Source of the DNA: Photorhabdus thracensis
GTDB lineage: Bacteria > Pseudomonadota > Gammaproteobacteria > Enterobacterales > Enterobacteriaceae
Direction of reading: 5' to 3'
Length of the DNA: 64,000 nt
NCBI RefSeq assembly: GCF_001010285.1
Contig: NZ_CP011104.1
Span: forward strand, 868,001 to 932,000
Below the pieces are notes generated by a model that did not search any database, was not told where the DNA came from, and saw nothing but the letters and a program-made list of their open reading frames with translations. This document shows positions 49,371 through 61,380 of this stretch, in pieces. A program made the position numbers and the translations under genes. How positions within the stretch are numbered: the first letter of the stretch is position 1; every line of letters begins with the position of its first letter.

Positions 49371-50652
49371 ATGGTGCAATTTTATTCCCCCAATCGCCGA
49401 ACAGTAAACCGGCATATCATCACAGTTACTGCTGATAATCTGGATGCCCAGGGGCAGGGCGTAGCTCGTTATCAGGGTAAAACCATTTTTGTCACCGGAT
49501 TATTGCCCGGTGAACAGGCACAGGTACAACTAACGGAAGAGAAGCGCCAGTTTGCCAAAGCAAAGTTGGTTAAGCGTCTATCTGACAGTCCATATCGTGT
49601 AAATCCCTGCTGCCCGTATTTTGGAATATGTGGCGGTTGTCAGCAACAACATGTTGCGCCTGATTTACAGCGTGAGAATAAAGCTAATGTTTTGGAACAT
49701 CTTATCCGGCGGGAAACCGGCATAACTGTCTCTGCCAGGCCGGTGATTCTCAGCCCTGAATATGGTTACCGGCGCCGGGCAAGGCTTGGTTTACATTATC
49801 AGATAAAGCAACGTCAACTGGTGATGGGATTTCGTCAGAATCAATCCAATGAATTAGTTGCGATAAAAACATGCCCTGTTTTACAACCTGAATTGGAACG
49901 GTTATTGCAGCCGCTATCTCAGTGTCTGAATGATCTGAAAGCGGTTAAACGGTTGGGGCATGTGGAATTGGTGCTGGCAGATAACGGCCCATTAATGATA
50001 TTGCGCCACCTTGACCCTCTGAAAGGGGAAGATAAAGAAAAGTTATGCACATTTTCTGTGCAACACAATGTGGCTGTCTATCTGGCGGCAGATGAAACTT
50101 CAATTGAGTCACTGAATGAACAGCCGGAACCTTGGTATCAGGTCGGTGGCCTGAAACTGGTTTTCAGTCCAAGAGACTTTATTCAGGTTAATGATTCGGT
50201 AAATCAACAAATGGTTGCTCAGGCGATAGCGTGGCTTGATTTACAACCGAATGACCGAGTGCTCGATCTGTTCTGCGGTATGGGAAATTTTACCTTACCT
50301 ATTGGCCGGATAGTGCAGGCGGTGGTCGGAGTAGAAGGGGTTGCCACGCTGGTAGCGAATGGGCAATATAATGCCAGATTAAATAATTTGGATAACATAT
50401 CTTTCTTCCATGAAAACCTGGAAGCGGATATACATCGTCAATGGTGCGGCAGGAGTCATGTCACACATCGTCGAGCTGGCCCCTGAAAAAGTGGTCTACG
50501 TCTCTTGCAATCCAACAACATTGGCGCGGGACAGTAAGATTCTGCTTGAGGCTGGCTATCATATTATCAGTGTGCGGATGCTGGATATGTTTCCGCATAC
50601 AGGTCATCTGGAGTCAATGGCGCTATTCAGCCGCCAGTTTGCGGTTGGGTAG
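49371..50652 (+). pseudogene. rlmD: 23S rRNA m5U1939 methyltransferase RlmD, disrupted by deletion
   Basis: Reading frame 1 (49371-50486) matches RlmD from the TRAM domain through the iron-sulfur cysteines ([11 protein letters not shown]) and SAM motif [14 protein letters not shown] to [13 protein letters not shown], then leaves the family sequence. From about 50452 a second frame resumes with [29 protein letters not shown] (catalytic Cys) and [13 protein letters not shown] to the normal end at 50652. Missing at the junction is a stretch of roughly 16-20 codons including the FDKVLLDPARA motif. The change is not a multiple of three, so no full protein is made. Probably a recent natural loss, or an assembly error. 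Confidence 0.85.
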
Positions 50653-50678
50653 AGGCTGTGAAGTAGTCAGGAGAGATT

Positions 50679-52910
50679 ATGGTTGCGGTAAGAAGTGCTC
50701 ATTTAACCCCTGCGGGAGAGTTTGCAGTAAATAAGTGGATCGCCAGTTTAAATATAGCGAATCTTCAATTGGGTGAGAAATTAGCCGAAACCTGGCGTTA
50801 TTGTCACGAAAAAGCGCAAAATCATCCTGATTCAGAACTTCTGTTATGGCGTGGCGTAGAAATGGTTGAGATCCTTTCTACGCTGAGTATGGATAATGAC
50901 AGTATGCGCGCTGCGCTACTGTTTCCGCTGGTTGACGCCAAATTGCTCGACAGTGAAACCGTCACAGAGGTGTTTGGCAGTGCGATTATCAATCTGGTGA
51001 AAGGCGTCATGGATATGGACGCTATTCGTCAGTTGAAAGCCACGCATAATGATTCGACCTGCTCTGTGCAGGTTGATAACGTCCGCCGGATGCTGCTGGC
51101 AATGGTCGAAGATTTTCGCTGCGTTGTTATCAAGCTGGCGGAACGGATTGCCCATCTGCGGATAGTGAAAGAGGCGACTGAAGATGAGCGAGTACTGGTT
51201 GCTAAAGAGTGTTCCAATATTTATGCGCCACTCGCTAACCGCCTGGGGATTGGTCAACTCAAATGGGAACTTGAGGATTACTGTTTCCGTTATCTCCATC
51301 CCGATGAATATAAAAAAATTGCTAACTTACTGCATGAGCGCCGGATTGATCGTGAACAGTATATTGATCACTTTGTCAGCACATTACGTAAATATATGCT
51401 CAAAGAGAGCGTAGCAACTGAAATATACGGACGACCTAAACATATCTACAGCATCTGGCGCAAAATGCAGAAAAAATCACTGGCATTTGATGAATTGTTT
51501 GATGTCCGGGCTGTGCGGATTGTGGTTGAACGTTTACAGGATTGTTATGCGGCGCTGGGGATAGTACATACTCACTATCGTCATTTGCCCGATGAATTCG
51601 ATGATTATGTTGCTAACCCGAAGCCTAATGGTTACCAATCCATTCATACCGTAGTGCTTGGGCCGGGTGGTAAAACACTGGAAATTCAGATCCGCACCCG
51701 TCAGATGCATGAAGATGCGGAATTGGGAATAGCCGCACACTGGAAATATAAAGAGGGTGCGGCGGCGGTTGGTCGAGCGGGGTATGAAGGACGTATTGCA
51801 TGGTTGCGTAAACTGATCGCATGGCAGGAAGAGATGGCCGATTCCGGCGAGATGCTGGATGAGGTTCGCAGCCAAGTGTTTGATGATCGGGTATATGTAT
51901 TTACGCCGAAAGGGGATGTTATTGATCTGCCTGCCGGCTCTACGCCACTGGATTTTGCCTACCATATTCACAGCGATGTAGGGCATCGTTGCATTGGGGC
52001 GAAAATCAGCGGTCGAATTGTGCCATTTAGCTATCAATTGCAGATGGGCGATCAGATTGACATCATCACGCAGAAACAGCCGAACCCAAGCCGTGACTGG
52101 CTGAATCCAAACCTGGGGTATGTCACCACCAGCCGTGGCCGGGCGAAAATTCATAACTGGTTCCGTAAACAGGATCGGGATAAGAATATCATTGCGGGCC
52201 GTCAGATGTTGGATAACGAACTGGCCCACTTAGATATCAGCCTGAAAGAAGCGGAAAAGCTGCTAATTGCGCGTTATAACGTTCATACCCTTGATGAAGT
52301 GCTGGCGGGAATTGGCGTTGGTGACATCCGTATCAACCAGTTGACTAATTTTCTGCAAAGCAAACTCAATAAAACCACGGCGGAGGATGCAGATCGGGAA
52401 GCGCTTCGCAATCTGGAGAGCAAATCCCATCCGCAGCGTAGTTCTGCTAAAGATAACGGACGGATTGTGGTAGAAGGTGTTGGTAACCTGATGCATCACA
52501 TTGCCCGTTGCTGCCAGCCAATTCCGGGGGATGAGATTGTCGGCTTTATCACCCGTGGCCGGGGAATTTCCATCCACTGGGCTGATTGTGAACAACTGGC
52601 GGATTTGCAGGCAAGTGCCCCTGAAAGGGTGGTGGATGCAGTTTGGGGAGAAAGCTATTCCAGTGGTTACTCACTGATTGTGCGTGTGATAGCGAATGAT
52701 CGCAGTGGATTACTGCGTGATATCACTACGATCCTGGCGAATGAAAAGGTGAACGTGCTTGGGGTGAGCAGCCGCAGTGATGTAAAGCAGCAGATTGCCA
52801 CCATTGATATGAATATTGAGATCTATAACCTGCAAGTGCTGGGACGGATATTGGCGAAAACCAATCAATTACCGGATGTTATTGAAGCCAAACGCCTTCA
52901 TGGCAACTGA
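50679..52910 (+). CDS. relA: (p)ppGpp synthetase RelA
   Basis: Ribosome-associated GTP pyrophosphokinase of the stringent response, 743 aa. The pseudo-hydrolase domain is followed by the synthetase with RPKHIYSIWRKMQKKSLAFD and the EFDD motif in LPDEFDDYVANPKPNGYQSIH, marking a synthetase-only enzyme. Next are the TGS domain (DRVYVFTPKGDVIDLPAGST), the zinc-finger/CC region (HHIARCCQPIPGDE) and a C-terminal ACT/RRM domain (SLIVRVIANDRSGLLRDIT). It starts 26 bp after rlmD. The E. coli mazEF genes between relA and mazG are absent. Confidence 0.97.
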   Translation: MVAVRSAHLTPAGEFAVNKWIASLNIANLQLGEKLAETWRYCHEKAQNHPDSELLLWRGVEMVEILSTLSMDNDSMRAALLFPLVDAKLLDSETVTEVFGSAIINLVKGVMDMDAIRQLKATHNDSTCSVQVDNVRRMLLAMVEDFRCVVIKLAERIAHLRIVKEATEDERVLVAKECSNIYAPLANRLGIGQLKWELEDYCFRYLHPDEYKKIANLLHERRIDREQYIDHFVSTLRKYMLKESVATEIYGRPKHIYSIWRKMQKKSLAFDELFDVRAVRIVVERLQDCYAALGIVHTHYRHLPDEFDDYVANPKPNGYQSIHTVVLGPGGKTLEIQIRTRQMHEDAELGIAAHWKYKEGAAAVGRAGYEGRIAWLRKLIAWQEEMADSGEMLDEVRSQVFDDRVYVFTPKGDVIDLPAGSTPLDFAYHIHSDVGHRCIGAKISGRIVPFSYQLQMGDQIDIITQKQPNPSRDWLNPNLGYVTTSRGRAKIHNWFRKQDRDKNIIAGRQMLDNELAHLDISLKEAEKLLIARYNVHTLDEVLAGIGVGDIRINQLTNFLQSKLNKTTAEDADREALRNLESKSHPQRSSAKDNGRIVVEGVGNLMHHIARCCQPIPGDEIVGFITRGRGISIHWADCEQLADLQASAPERVVDAVWGESYSSGYSLIVRVIANDRSGLLRDITTILANEKVNVLGVSSRSDVKQQIATIDMNIEIYNLQVLGRILAKTNQLPDVIEAKRLHGN

Positions 52911-52933
52911 TCGCAGGAAAATTTGGATAAAAG

Positions 52934-53719
52934 ATGAAATCACCCGCTATAGAACGGTTACTGGGGATTATGGCGCAGTTGCGCCATCCTCAACAGGGAT
53001 GTCCCTGGGATAAAGAACAGACATTCAAAACGATCGCACCTTATACATTGGAAGAGACTTATGAAGTCATTGATGCCATTGAGCGTGGCGATTTTTCTGA
53101 TCTGAAAGAAGAACTGGGCGATCTACTATTTCAGGTGGTGTTCTATGCTGAAATGGGCAAAGAGCAGCAGTTATTTGATTTTGATGACATTTGCAATGCC
53201 ATTAGCGACAAGCTGGAGCGTCGCCATCCGCATATTTTCGGTCAGCAGCAGAATATCAGTAGTGACGTGGCTATCAGTGGCTGGGAAAAACGCAAAGCGC
53301 AGGAAAGAGCACAAAAAGATCTTCATTCGCTCCTTAACGACATTCCGGCAACTCTGCCGGCGTTAATGAAAGCGTATAAAATGCAGAAACGTTGTGCTGC
53401 CGTCGGTTTTGACTGGGATACTCTGGGGCCGGTATTAGACAAAGTTTATGAAGAGATCGACGAGGTGATGGATGAGGCTCGTCAGGCAGTTGTTGATGAG
53501 CAGCATCTGGAAGAAGAGGTTGGTGACTTGCTGTTTGCTGTTGTGAATTTGTCACGCCATTTGGGGTACAAACCTGAAATGGCATTGCAAAAAGCATGTA
53601 ATAAGTTTGAACGTCGTTTTAAAGGCGTGGAAAAGCTGATCCTGAGCAAAGGCCTGACGTTGGAAGCGGCAACATTGGAAGAGATGGAACAAATGTGGCA
53701 ACAGGTTAAGAAACAATAA
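52934..53719 (+). CDS. mazG: Nucleoside triphosphate pyrophosphohydrolase MazG
   Basis: Hydrolyses NTPs to NMPs and modulates ppGpp levels in E. coli. Two MazG domains are visible: LRHPQQGCPWDKEQTF with TLEETYEVIDAIE and ELGDLLFQVVF (EExxE and ExxD magnesium motifs), and a second EEIDEVMDEAR with EEEVGDLLFAVVNL. The length of 261 aa is normal. It follows relA by 23 bp, and lies just before the AT-rich insert. Confidence 0.96.
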   Translation: MKSPAIERLLGIMAQLRHPQQGCPWDKEQTFKTIAPYTLEETYEVIDAIERGDFSDLKEELGDLLFQVVFYAEMGKEQQLFDFDDICNAISDKLERRHPHIFGQQQNISSDVAISGWEKRKAQERAQKDLHSLLNDIPATLPALMKAYKMQKRCAAVGFDWDTLGPVLDKVYEEIDEVMDEARQAVVDEQHLEEEVGDLLFAVVNLSRHLGYKPEMALQKACNKFERRFKGVEKLILSKGLTLEAATLEEMEQMWQQVKKQ

Positions 53720-53757
53720 GTTGAAGGAATAGCCTGAAAGCTGAAATTTTTAGTTTT

Positions 53758-54141
53758 TTGAGAGGAAAATTTATTCAGCATAAATTTTCCTTAGTTTCGT
53801 CTAAGAAGGAATTAAGTGTTTCTGGGGTGGCTATTCTATTATTTCGTGATGAATGTCTTGCTCGCTTTTCCGATAATAAATTTTTTCAAAAAATAATATT
53901 CTCAAGAATAGAGAGTAATATTGGAATATCATTCTCACCATTACTCAATAATTTTAAATGTACGGAGGAGGTTTACCCAATGCTTATGGATATCAATATA
54001 TTTATACATCAAAAGGAAAATCAATGTCGATTGCATTTAAGGAAAAACCAATATATTGTGTTTAGTAACTATTTGTATTTACATTCTAGGACGAGATTTC
54101 CAAAGGATTCGCAAAGGACGTTGTTTAGATTTTGGTTTTAG
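53758..54141 (+). CDS. Hypothetical protein of AT-rich cluster
   Basis: An open frame of about 127 codons, start uncertain: no ATG lies near, a TTG at 53758 or a CTG at 53734 after GAAGGA are possible, or the gene has lost its 5' end. The product is basic, with no signal or membrane helix: SVSGVAILLFRDECLARFSD, FSRIESNIGISFSPLLNNF and MLMDINIFIHQKENQ. I do not recognise it. It ends 8 bp before the permease start at 54150 and shares the very low GC of that gene, so it probably belongs to the same unit. Confidence 0.55.
   Translation: MRGKFIQHKFSLVSSKKELSVSGVAILLFRDECLARFSDNKFFQKIIFSRIESNIGISFSPLLNNFKCTEEVYPMLMDINIFIHQKENQCRLHLRKNQYIVFSNYLYLHSRTRFPKDSQRTLFRFWF
53764..53790. repeat. Perfect 11-bp inverted repeat after mazG
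   Basis: GGAAAATTTAT (53764-53774) and ATAAATTTTCC (53780-53790) surround a TCAGC loop, 44 bp past the mazG stop. No U-run follows. It could be a weak terminator or a control element at the boundary of the AT-rich cluster. Confidence 0.5.
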
Positions 54142-54149
54142 AGGGGTGT

Positions 54150-55277
54150 ATGAATTTAATAATTGCTGATGCATTAGAGTATAAAGGAAGGATAAAAAAA
54201 TTTGCTTCCGGGAATAAAAATGTCATTTTATTTCTCTGTTTTTTATTACTCCCGGCAAAATCCAGTGGTATAATTGAAATCTTAATTATTTTGTCTTCGA
54301 ATATTGTTACGCCAGGGAGTTACATAAAGTCATTTTATTTCTCTTCGATATCGTTAATAATTTATATGTTATTTTATTTGGTTAACATAAGATTTTTCCC
54401 TACGGCAAGAAAAAATTCATTTGTTGTTTCTTTGGTAGATAAAAAAACATTATTTCTTTGTAGTGTCGTTTTTTTTATTTACAGTGCTTTTCCGATGATT
54501 ATTTTCTTTTTCTTGGGTTTTTTCTCTGGAAATGTTAATTATTTGTATTATTTTTCATCTATGTTGTTTTTGATTATTTCTTTTGCTGTAATTGGATTTT
54601 GCTTATCTGAGTTAAATTTCTTATGTTTTGTCTTTGTTGTTGCATTCTTTATTTTATCTGCATCATTCAGAAATGGAATATTATATAATTTTATTTTCAC
54701 GTTAGCTATTTTATTGATGGCATTTAGATTATATTTAAACCCTCCGTCATGTTACACTATTAATCAAAGCAAGAAGTTATTTTCATCAGGATTTTTTTCA
54801 TTACCTTATATTATAAATCTCCGATATTATTTTCATAAAAATAAAACATCTTCACTTATTATGTTATTATTCGTTATAATCTTATATATATTATGTGAAA
54901 GTGCTTTTTCTCAAATTCCAGCCAAGGTTGATTATATATTATTAATATACTTCAGTGTTGTTACATATATATGCATGTTGTTGTTCTATAGTTTTTCATA
55001 TATTGAAATGAATTATCTTTCATATTTATCTAATTTTTTGTCTATGCGGAAAATTTTGTTTTATAATTATTTTATTTCTTTGTTTTTATTTTCCTTTTTA
55101 ACTTTTACTTTTTGTTTTCTGGTTGTTAAATCATTCCCTGTTATTATGTTTATATCTTATGTTTTTCTTTCAGTTATTTTGTCATTTATTTCTCTATTAA
55201 GAACACAGTACACGAAACTTATTATTCTTTGTGTTATTTTCTTTTTTACATATTTTTTCGGAGTTATTTATGCTTGA
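54150..55277 (+). CDS. Hydrophobic ABC-transporter-like membrane protein
   Basis: A 375-aa protein with about ten or more membrane helices and short polar loops, the largest near residues 195-225 (YLNPPSCYTINQSKKLF). The frame opens at 54132, but GAGGGG lies 3 nt before the ATG at 54150 (MNLIIADALEYKGRIKKFAS). Its stop overlaps the start of an ATPase gene by 8 bp, so it is most likely the permease of an ABC exporter. The sequence is very AT-rich, with many Phe, Ile and Leu codons ending in T. The substrate is unknown; a peptide or bacteriocin role is only a guess. Confidence 0.75.
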   Translation: MNLIIADALEYKGRIKKFASGNKNVILFLCFLLLPAKSSGIIEILIILSSNIVTPGSYIKSFYFSSISLIIYMLFYLVNIRFFPTARKNSFVVSLVDKKTLFLCSVVFFIYSAFPMIIFFFLGFFSGNVNYLYYFSSMLFLIISFAVIGFCLSELNFLCFVFVVAFFILSASFRNGILYNFIFTLAILLMAFRLYLNPPSCYTINQSKKLFSSGFFSLPYIINLRYYFHKNKTSSLIMLLFVIILYILCESAFSQIPAKVDYILLIYFSVVTYICMLLFYSFSYIEMNYLSYLSNFLSMRKILFYNYFISLFLFSFLTFTFCFLVVKSFPVIMFISYVFLSVILSFISLLRTQYTKLIILCVIFFFTYFFGVIYA

Positions 55278-55899
55278 AGTTATTGAACTGGAAGTTATTA
55301 TCAATGATAAGACTATTTTTTCAGGAGTTAATTGTAATTTTTATGTCGGGCTAAACCGTATTGCGGGAATTAACGGTGCGGGTAAAACGGCTTTTCTTTC
55401 AAGTATTGCTGGTGTAAATAAGGTTAAAAAAGGAATGGTTAATTTTATAAGAAAGGAGAAAACATATCGATTTAGTTTACAAAGGCATGGTTTTTACATC
55501 TCAGATAATGTTGATTTTTATAACTTTATTACTGGAATGGATGTGATAGAGCTAGGAAAACGTTATCGGAAAAGTAATTTAAAACATCAATTAGACTACT
55601 ATTTAAATGGTTTTGGCATATCTAAATATTCTGGTATTGAATATGGAAAAATGTCACTTGGGACAAAAAAGAAATTTTTATTGACGTCGGCTTTTATTAC
55701 GGAAGCAGATGTTTATATTTTTGATGAACCAACAAATGGCCTTGACTCAGATTCTATAACATTTTTAATAGCATTAATGACTTCTCTCGCAGAAGAAAAA
55801 ATTGTTATTTTTAGTTCACATGATGACAGCTTTTTACAGGAGTTAAATTTTACCACCTATAAAATAAATGGTAATAAAATAATGCGTCATGGGGAATAA
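55270..55899 (+). CDS. ABC transporter ATP-binding protein of AT-rich cluster
   Basis: A 209-aa ATPase: Walker A GINGAGKTAF (about residue 38), signature MSLGTKKKF, Walker B VYIFDEPTNGLD and the H-loop in FSSHDD are present. The frame extends upstream to 55231, but GGAG lies 6 nt before the ATG at 55270, giving MLEVIELEVIINDKTIF. It overlaps the permease gene by 8 bp. The Q-loop region is short. The system lacks a membrane-fusion or protease part nearby, so export would be through the inner membrane only, or the pair gives self-protection. Confidence 0.88.
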   Translation: MLEVIELEVIINDKTIFSGVNCNFYVGLNRIAGINGAGKTAFLSSIAGVNKVKKGMVNFIRKEKTYRFSLQRHGFYISDNVDFYNFITGMDVIELGKRYRKSNLKHQLDYYLNGFGISKYSGIEYGKMSLGTKKKFLLTSAFITEADVYIFDEPTNGLDSDSITFLIALMTSLAEEKIVIFSSHDDSFLQELNFTTYKINGNKIMRHGE

Positions 55900-57112
55900 A
55901 ATAGACTACTGTACTATAATTGTACGCGGTTTTGCATAATAAATTCAACATTATAACGTTGAAAGCAACCCGATTTGTATGCTGTTAAATCGTTTATTTG
56001 AGGGTTTTGTTATTCGGATTTTTCATGATTGATGATTTAATTGGTTTATAAAAAAGTTATTCCTTGGTTGAAAACTTTATTAAAGCAGATTCATTTTGGG
56101 AAATAGATTGTCTGATTAACCTATTCATATTTTTATTTATCCTTTTTCTCCAGGAAATATAAGCATTAATAAAGTCAATTTTGTTTCTCATTTTTCACTG
56201 ATGGCTTTATACAGGGCAGGTTTTAAACTATGATTAAAAATCATTATCTTAACTCCTGGATTTAATCGGTATGAGGTTTTAACGGTGGTTTTTACCACTT
56301 TTTCGCCTGCTTTTTATTAAGCTTAGTTATCATGGTATATCGTGTTTTATGTTTAAAAAACATTAATTATACTCGATTTTTATCTTTATAAATCAGCCAG
56401 TAAATCCTGATGATATAAAAATACTCCTTTATGTTTTTTCGGATAATCACGCTTTTTTCAGGATTTAAACCCTGTCAAATTAACTGCTTTATCCATTTTT
56501 TTATTGCGCTATTTTTTATGGTTTACTTCGTAAAATAACGGTAAGAAAGCGCTTTAATACCCGTCTATTCAGATATATCCTTTTGTGTGAATCCAAGATG
56601 CATTTATTGAGTTAAATCCGCTTGGTAGGTTTATTTAATACGTGGCTTTAAAGAGCAGTTTTTGTCGATTTAATGGTTTTTTTCGTTTTCTGATCTCTAT
56701 TTAGTTTCCCCATTTTTATTAAACTGATAATTAAGTTTTCTCGTTTTTCTGTATTTGATTTTTTAGGTTTAAAACCAGAGAGAGTGACAGATGTGTTAAT
56801 GATATTAAAAACAACGCTCGTTTCTTTAATGTTCTTGTTATTGGATTAACGTTGTCATTTTGCCACCTTGTTAATCAATTTAAAACCCGTTTTTCCTGCT
56901 GCTTTCTCTTTCTATATCAGCAGAGCATCGAATCTTTTACCTGCTTTTAAAAAATCTTTAATCACTGCTTTTTACTTTTCATGATTAAAGTTTTTACCTG
57001 TTTTTTTCATGATGAGCTTGTTCTTTTTTCCAGATTTTAAAACCATATTGACAGGTGAGAAACGGTTTTTCTTAACTGCTGTTTTATCCTTTCCTTAAAA
57101 TCCCATCCGACA
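55900..57112 (-). pseudogene. Gene-free AT-rich stretch, likely decayed lysine-rich gene
   Basis: No intact gene in 1.2 kb, the longest such gap here. Read on the minus strand right after the second Panacea gene, an ATG overlaps its stop (TGATG, 57113) and starts MSDGILRKG; dropping one G would run on as DKTAVKKNRFSPVN, MVLKSGKKNK and so to NHEK and a stop. Further Lys-rich open pieces follow, some in the same frame: KAVIKDFLKAGKRF, AAGKTGFKLINKVAK, TSVTLSGFKPKKSN and, in another frame, MDKAVNLTGFKS. The repeated (S/T)GFK pattern suggests a repetitive, Lys-rich protein gene in decay. AT-richness alone favours Lys codons, so caution is due. Confidence 0.4.
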
Positions 57113-57673
57113 TCACCGTAACCCTTGAAGAAAACAGTCCAGTTGTTGCCTTTCTATTAACTCTCGCGCCAATTTCTCAGCAACTTCAGGTGATTTACCT
57201 ACAGCAATAAAAATAGAGCTCGGTGAAATAGGATAAGAACTGCCTCCCGGATCCTGCCACTCAGTACAATGTTTATGGGTATACTCCACAATATCAAAGC
57301 GGCTCATGTGACCGAACTGTCTCCAAATGGCATCCAGAACCCCTAATTCAGCATCAGAAAGAGATTCAAAATCATCCCTTGTTACATTTTTCCGTCTGAG
57401 TGAAATTTCATAATTCTTTTCACTTTTAATCCACGCCCCCCATCCAAATTCATCACTGGCGTAATCTCCAGTGATTAAATTCAAGGTTTGCGATAAAACC
57501 GGCCCCTTAGGCATAGATACCATTCGATCACCAGTGATAGGGTAGCCATAGTTATTCATAGACACCCTGTCTGCCAGATAAAGCAACTTCATAAGTTTCA
57601 GATATGCCATGCGCCCGCCGCGCTTATGCAGCAGATAGGCAGCCATTTGAGCTACTTTTTCTTCGCAAAACAT
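57113..57673 (-). CDS. Second Panacea (PanA/SocA-like, DUF4065) protein
   Basis: A 186-aa protein with the Panacea signature in order: KVAQMAAYLLHKRGGRMAY, LKLMKLLYLADRVSMNNYG, PITGDRMVSMPKGPVLSQT and later LSDAELGVLDAIWRQFGHMSRFDIVEYTHKHCTEW. It is closer to the GepA/SocA type than the copy at 18.8 kb. The ATG at 57673 follows GGAGG by 5 nt; the frame further up to 57721 is not needed. The stop overlaps an ATG (TGATG) of what seems to be a decayed partner. As an antitoxin-type domain it may be an orphan now. Confidence 0.87.
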   Translation of the reverse strand: MFCEEKVAQMAAYLLHKRGGRMAYLKLMKLLYLADRVSMNNYGYPITGDRMVSMPKGPVLSQTLNLITGDYASDEFGWGAWIKSEKNYEISLRRKNVTRDDFESLSDAELGVLDAIWRQFGHMSRFDIVEYTHKHCTEWQDPGGSSYPISPSSIFIAVGKSPEVAEKLARELIERQQLDCFLQGLR

Positions 57674-57971
57674 AGAAACCTCCAAGACTTTTTCGAAATA
57701 CCAAATTGGTAATTTACACATAAAGTGTACCCATAAATGTGCAACCTTGGCAATATTAATTATAATAAAATCAATTGGTTAAATACAATATGGCTGATAT
57801 GTAAAGAATTAAAGATTTAAAAATTCTTTATCTTTAGGCAATAAAATCGTTTGACATTGAGAAGAGACAATAACGATTGGCTTCATGAAAAATGAAGTTT
57901 GTGTATGTATTCATGTCTGGATTGAAAATGCTGTGAGGGGGAAAAAATACCTTTTATTGCGTGCAGATTAT

Positions 57972-58000
57972 TTGTAGCGCATTTAAGGTTCGGGTATACT
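57972..58000 (+). promoter_or_regulatory. Probable pyrG promoter
   Basis: TTGTAG (57972-57977) and TATACT (57995-58000) are spaced by 17 bp, 55 bp before the pyrG ATG. The other part of the 381-bp gap to the Panacea gene holds a small CTTCAT-GAAAA-ATGAAG stem at about 57882 and no gene. Confidence 0.6.
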
Positions 58001-58039
58001 GCTTTCCCGTCCTGTTATATCCATCATCTTTAAACCTAA

Positions 58040-59692
<1,653 letters not shown>

Positions 59693-59736
59693 GATGTGCA
59701 GTAAGTGGCGGGATGAGTGTTCCGTCATTTACCTGA

Positions 59737-61065
<1,329 letters not shown>

Positions 61066-61096
61066 TCGGTAATCAAAGCTAGAAATTACTGATATT

Positions 61097-61127
61097 AACA
61101 GGAGGGGTAAAACTCTCCTGTTTTTTT
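61097..61127 (+). terminator. eno terminator
   Basis: AACAGGAG (61097-61104) pairs with CTCCTGTT (61115-61122) and runs into seven T residues, 31 bp past the eno stop. A palindromic TGCAAGCTTGCA follows near 61134-61145. The 315-bp gap to the next gene is otherwise AT-rich leader sequence. Confidence 0.9.
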
Positions 61128-61380
61128 ATGCCTGCAAGCTTGCATAAAATGCAGCGACCTCCTATACCTAAAAAGACGTAAATAGTGTGATATAAAAACA
61201 AAAAATTGTATAAAATACCGTCTTTTATGATTTAATTGGTCAATTCCAACGTCTTAGATCCCAAAATTCAAAGAACTGCGTTTTCTTCCCAGAAAAGACT
61301 CCTTATATTCACACGCCTTGTATTTTTTTAACAATTGTAGCAATGGTGGATAAGATATCACCGGCGCTAATGGAGTCACC

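Noticed and set aside
51534-52229. A 231-codon open frame antisense to relA
   Set aside because: It lies fully inside conserved RelA coding sequence and shows no family pattern.
56565-56600. ATACCCGTC followed by GTGTGAATCC, recalling an ERIC end
   Set aside because: The core sequence and second end are lacking; in AT-rich DNA the match is weak.
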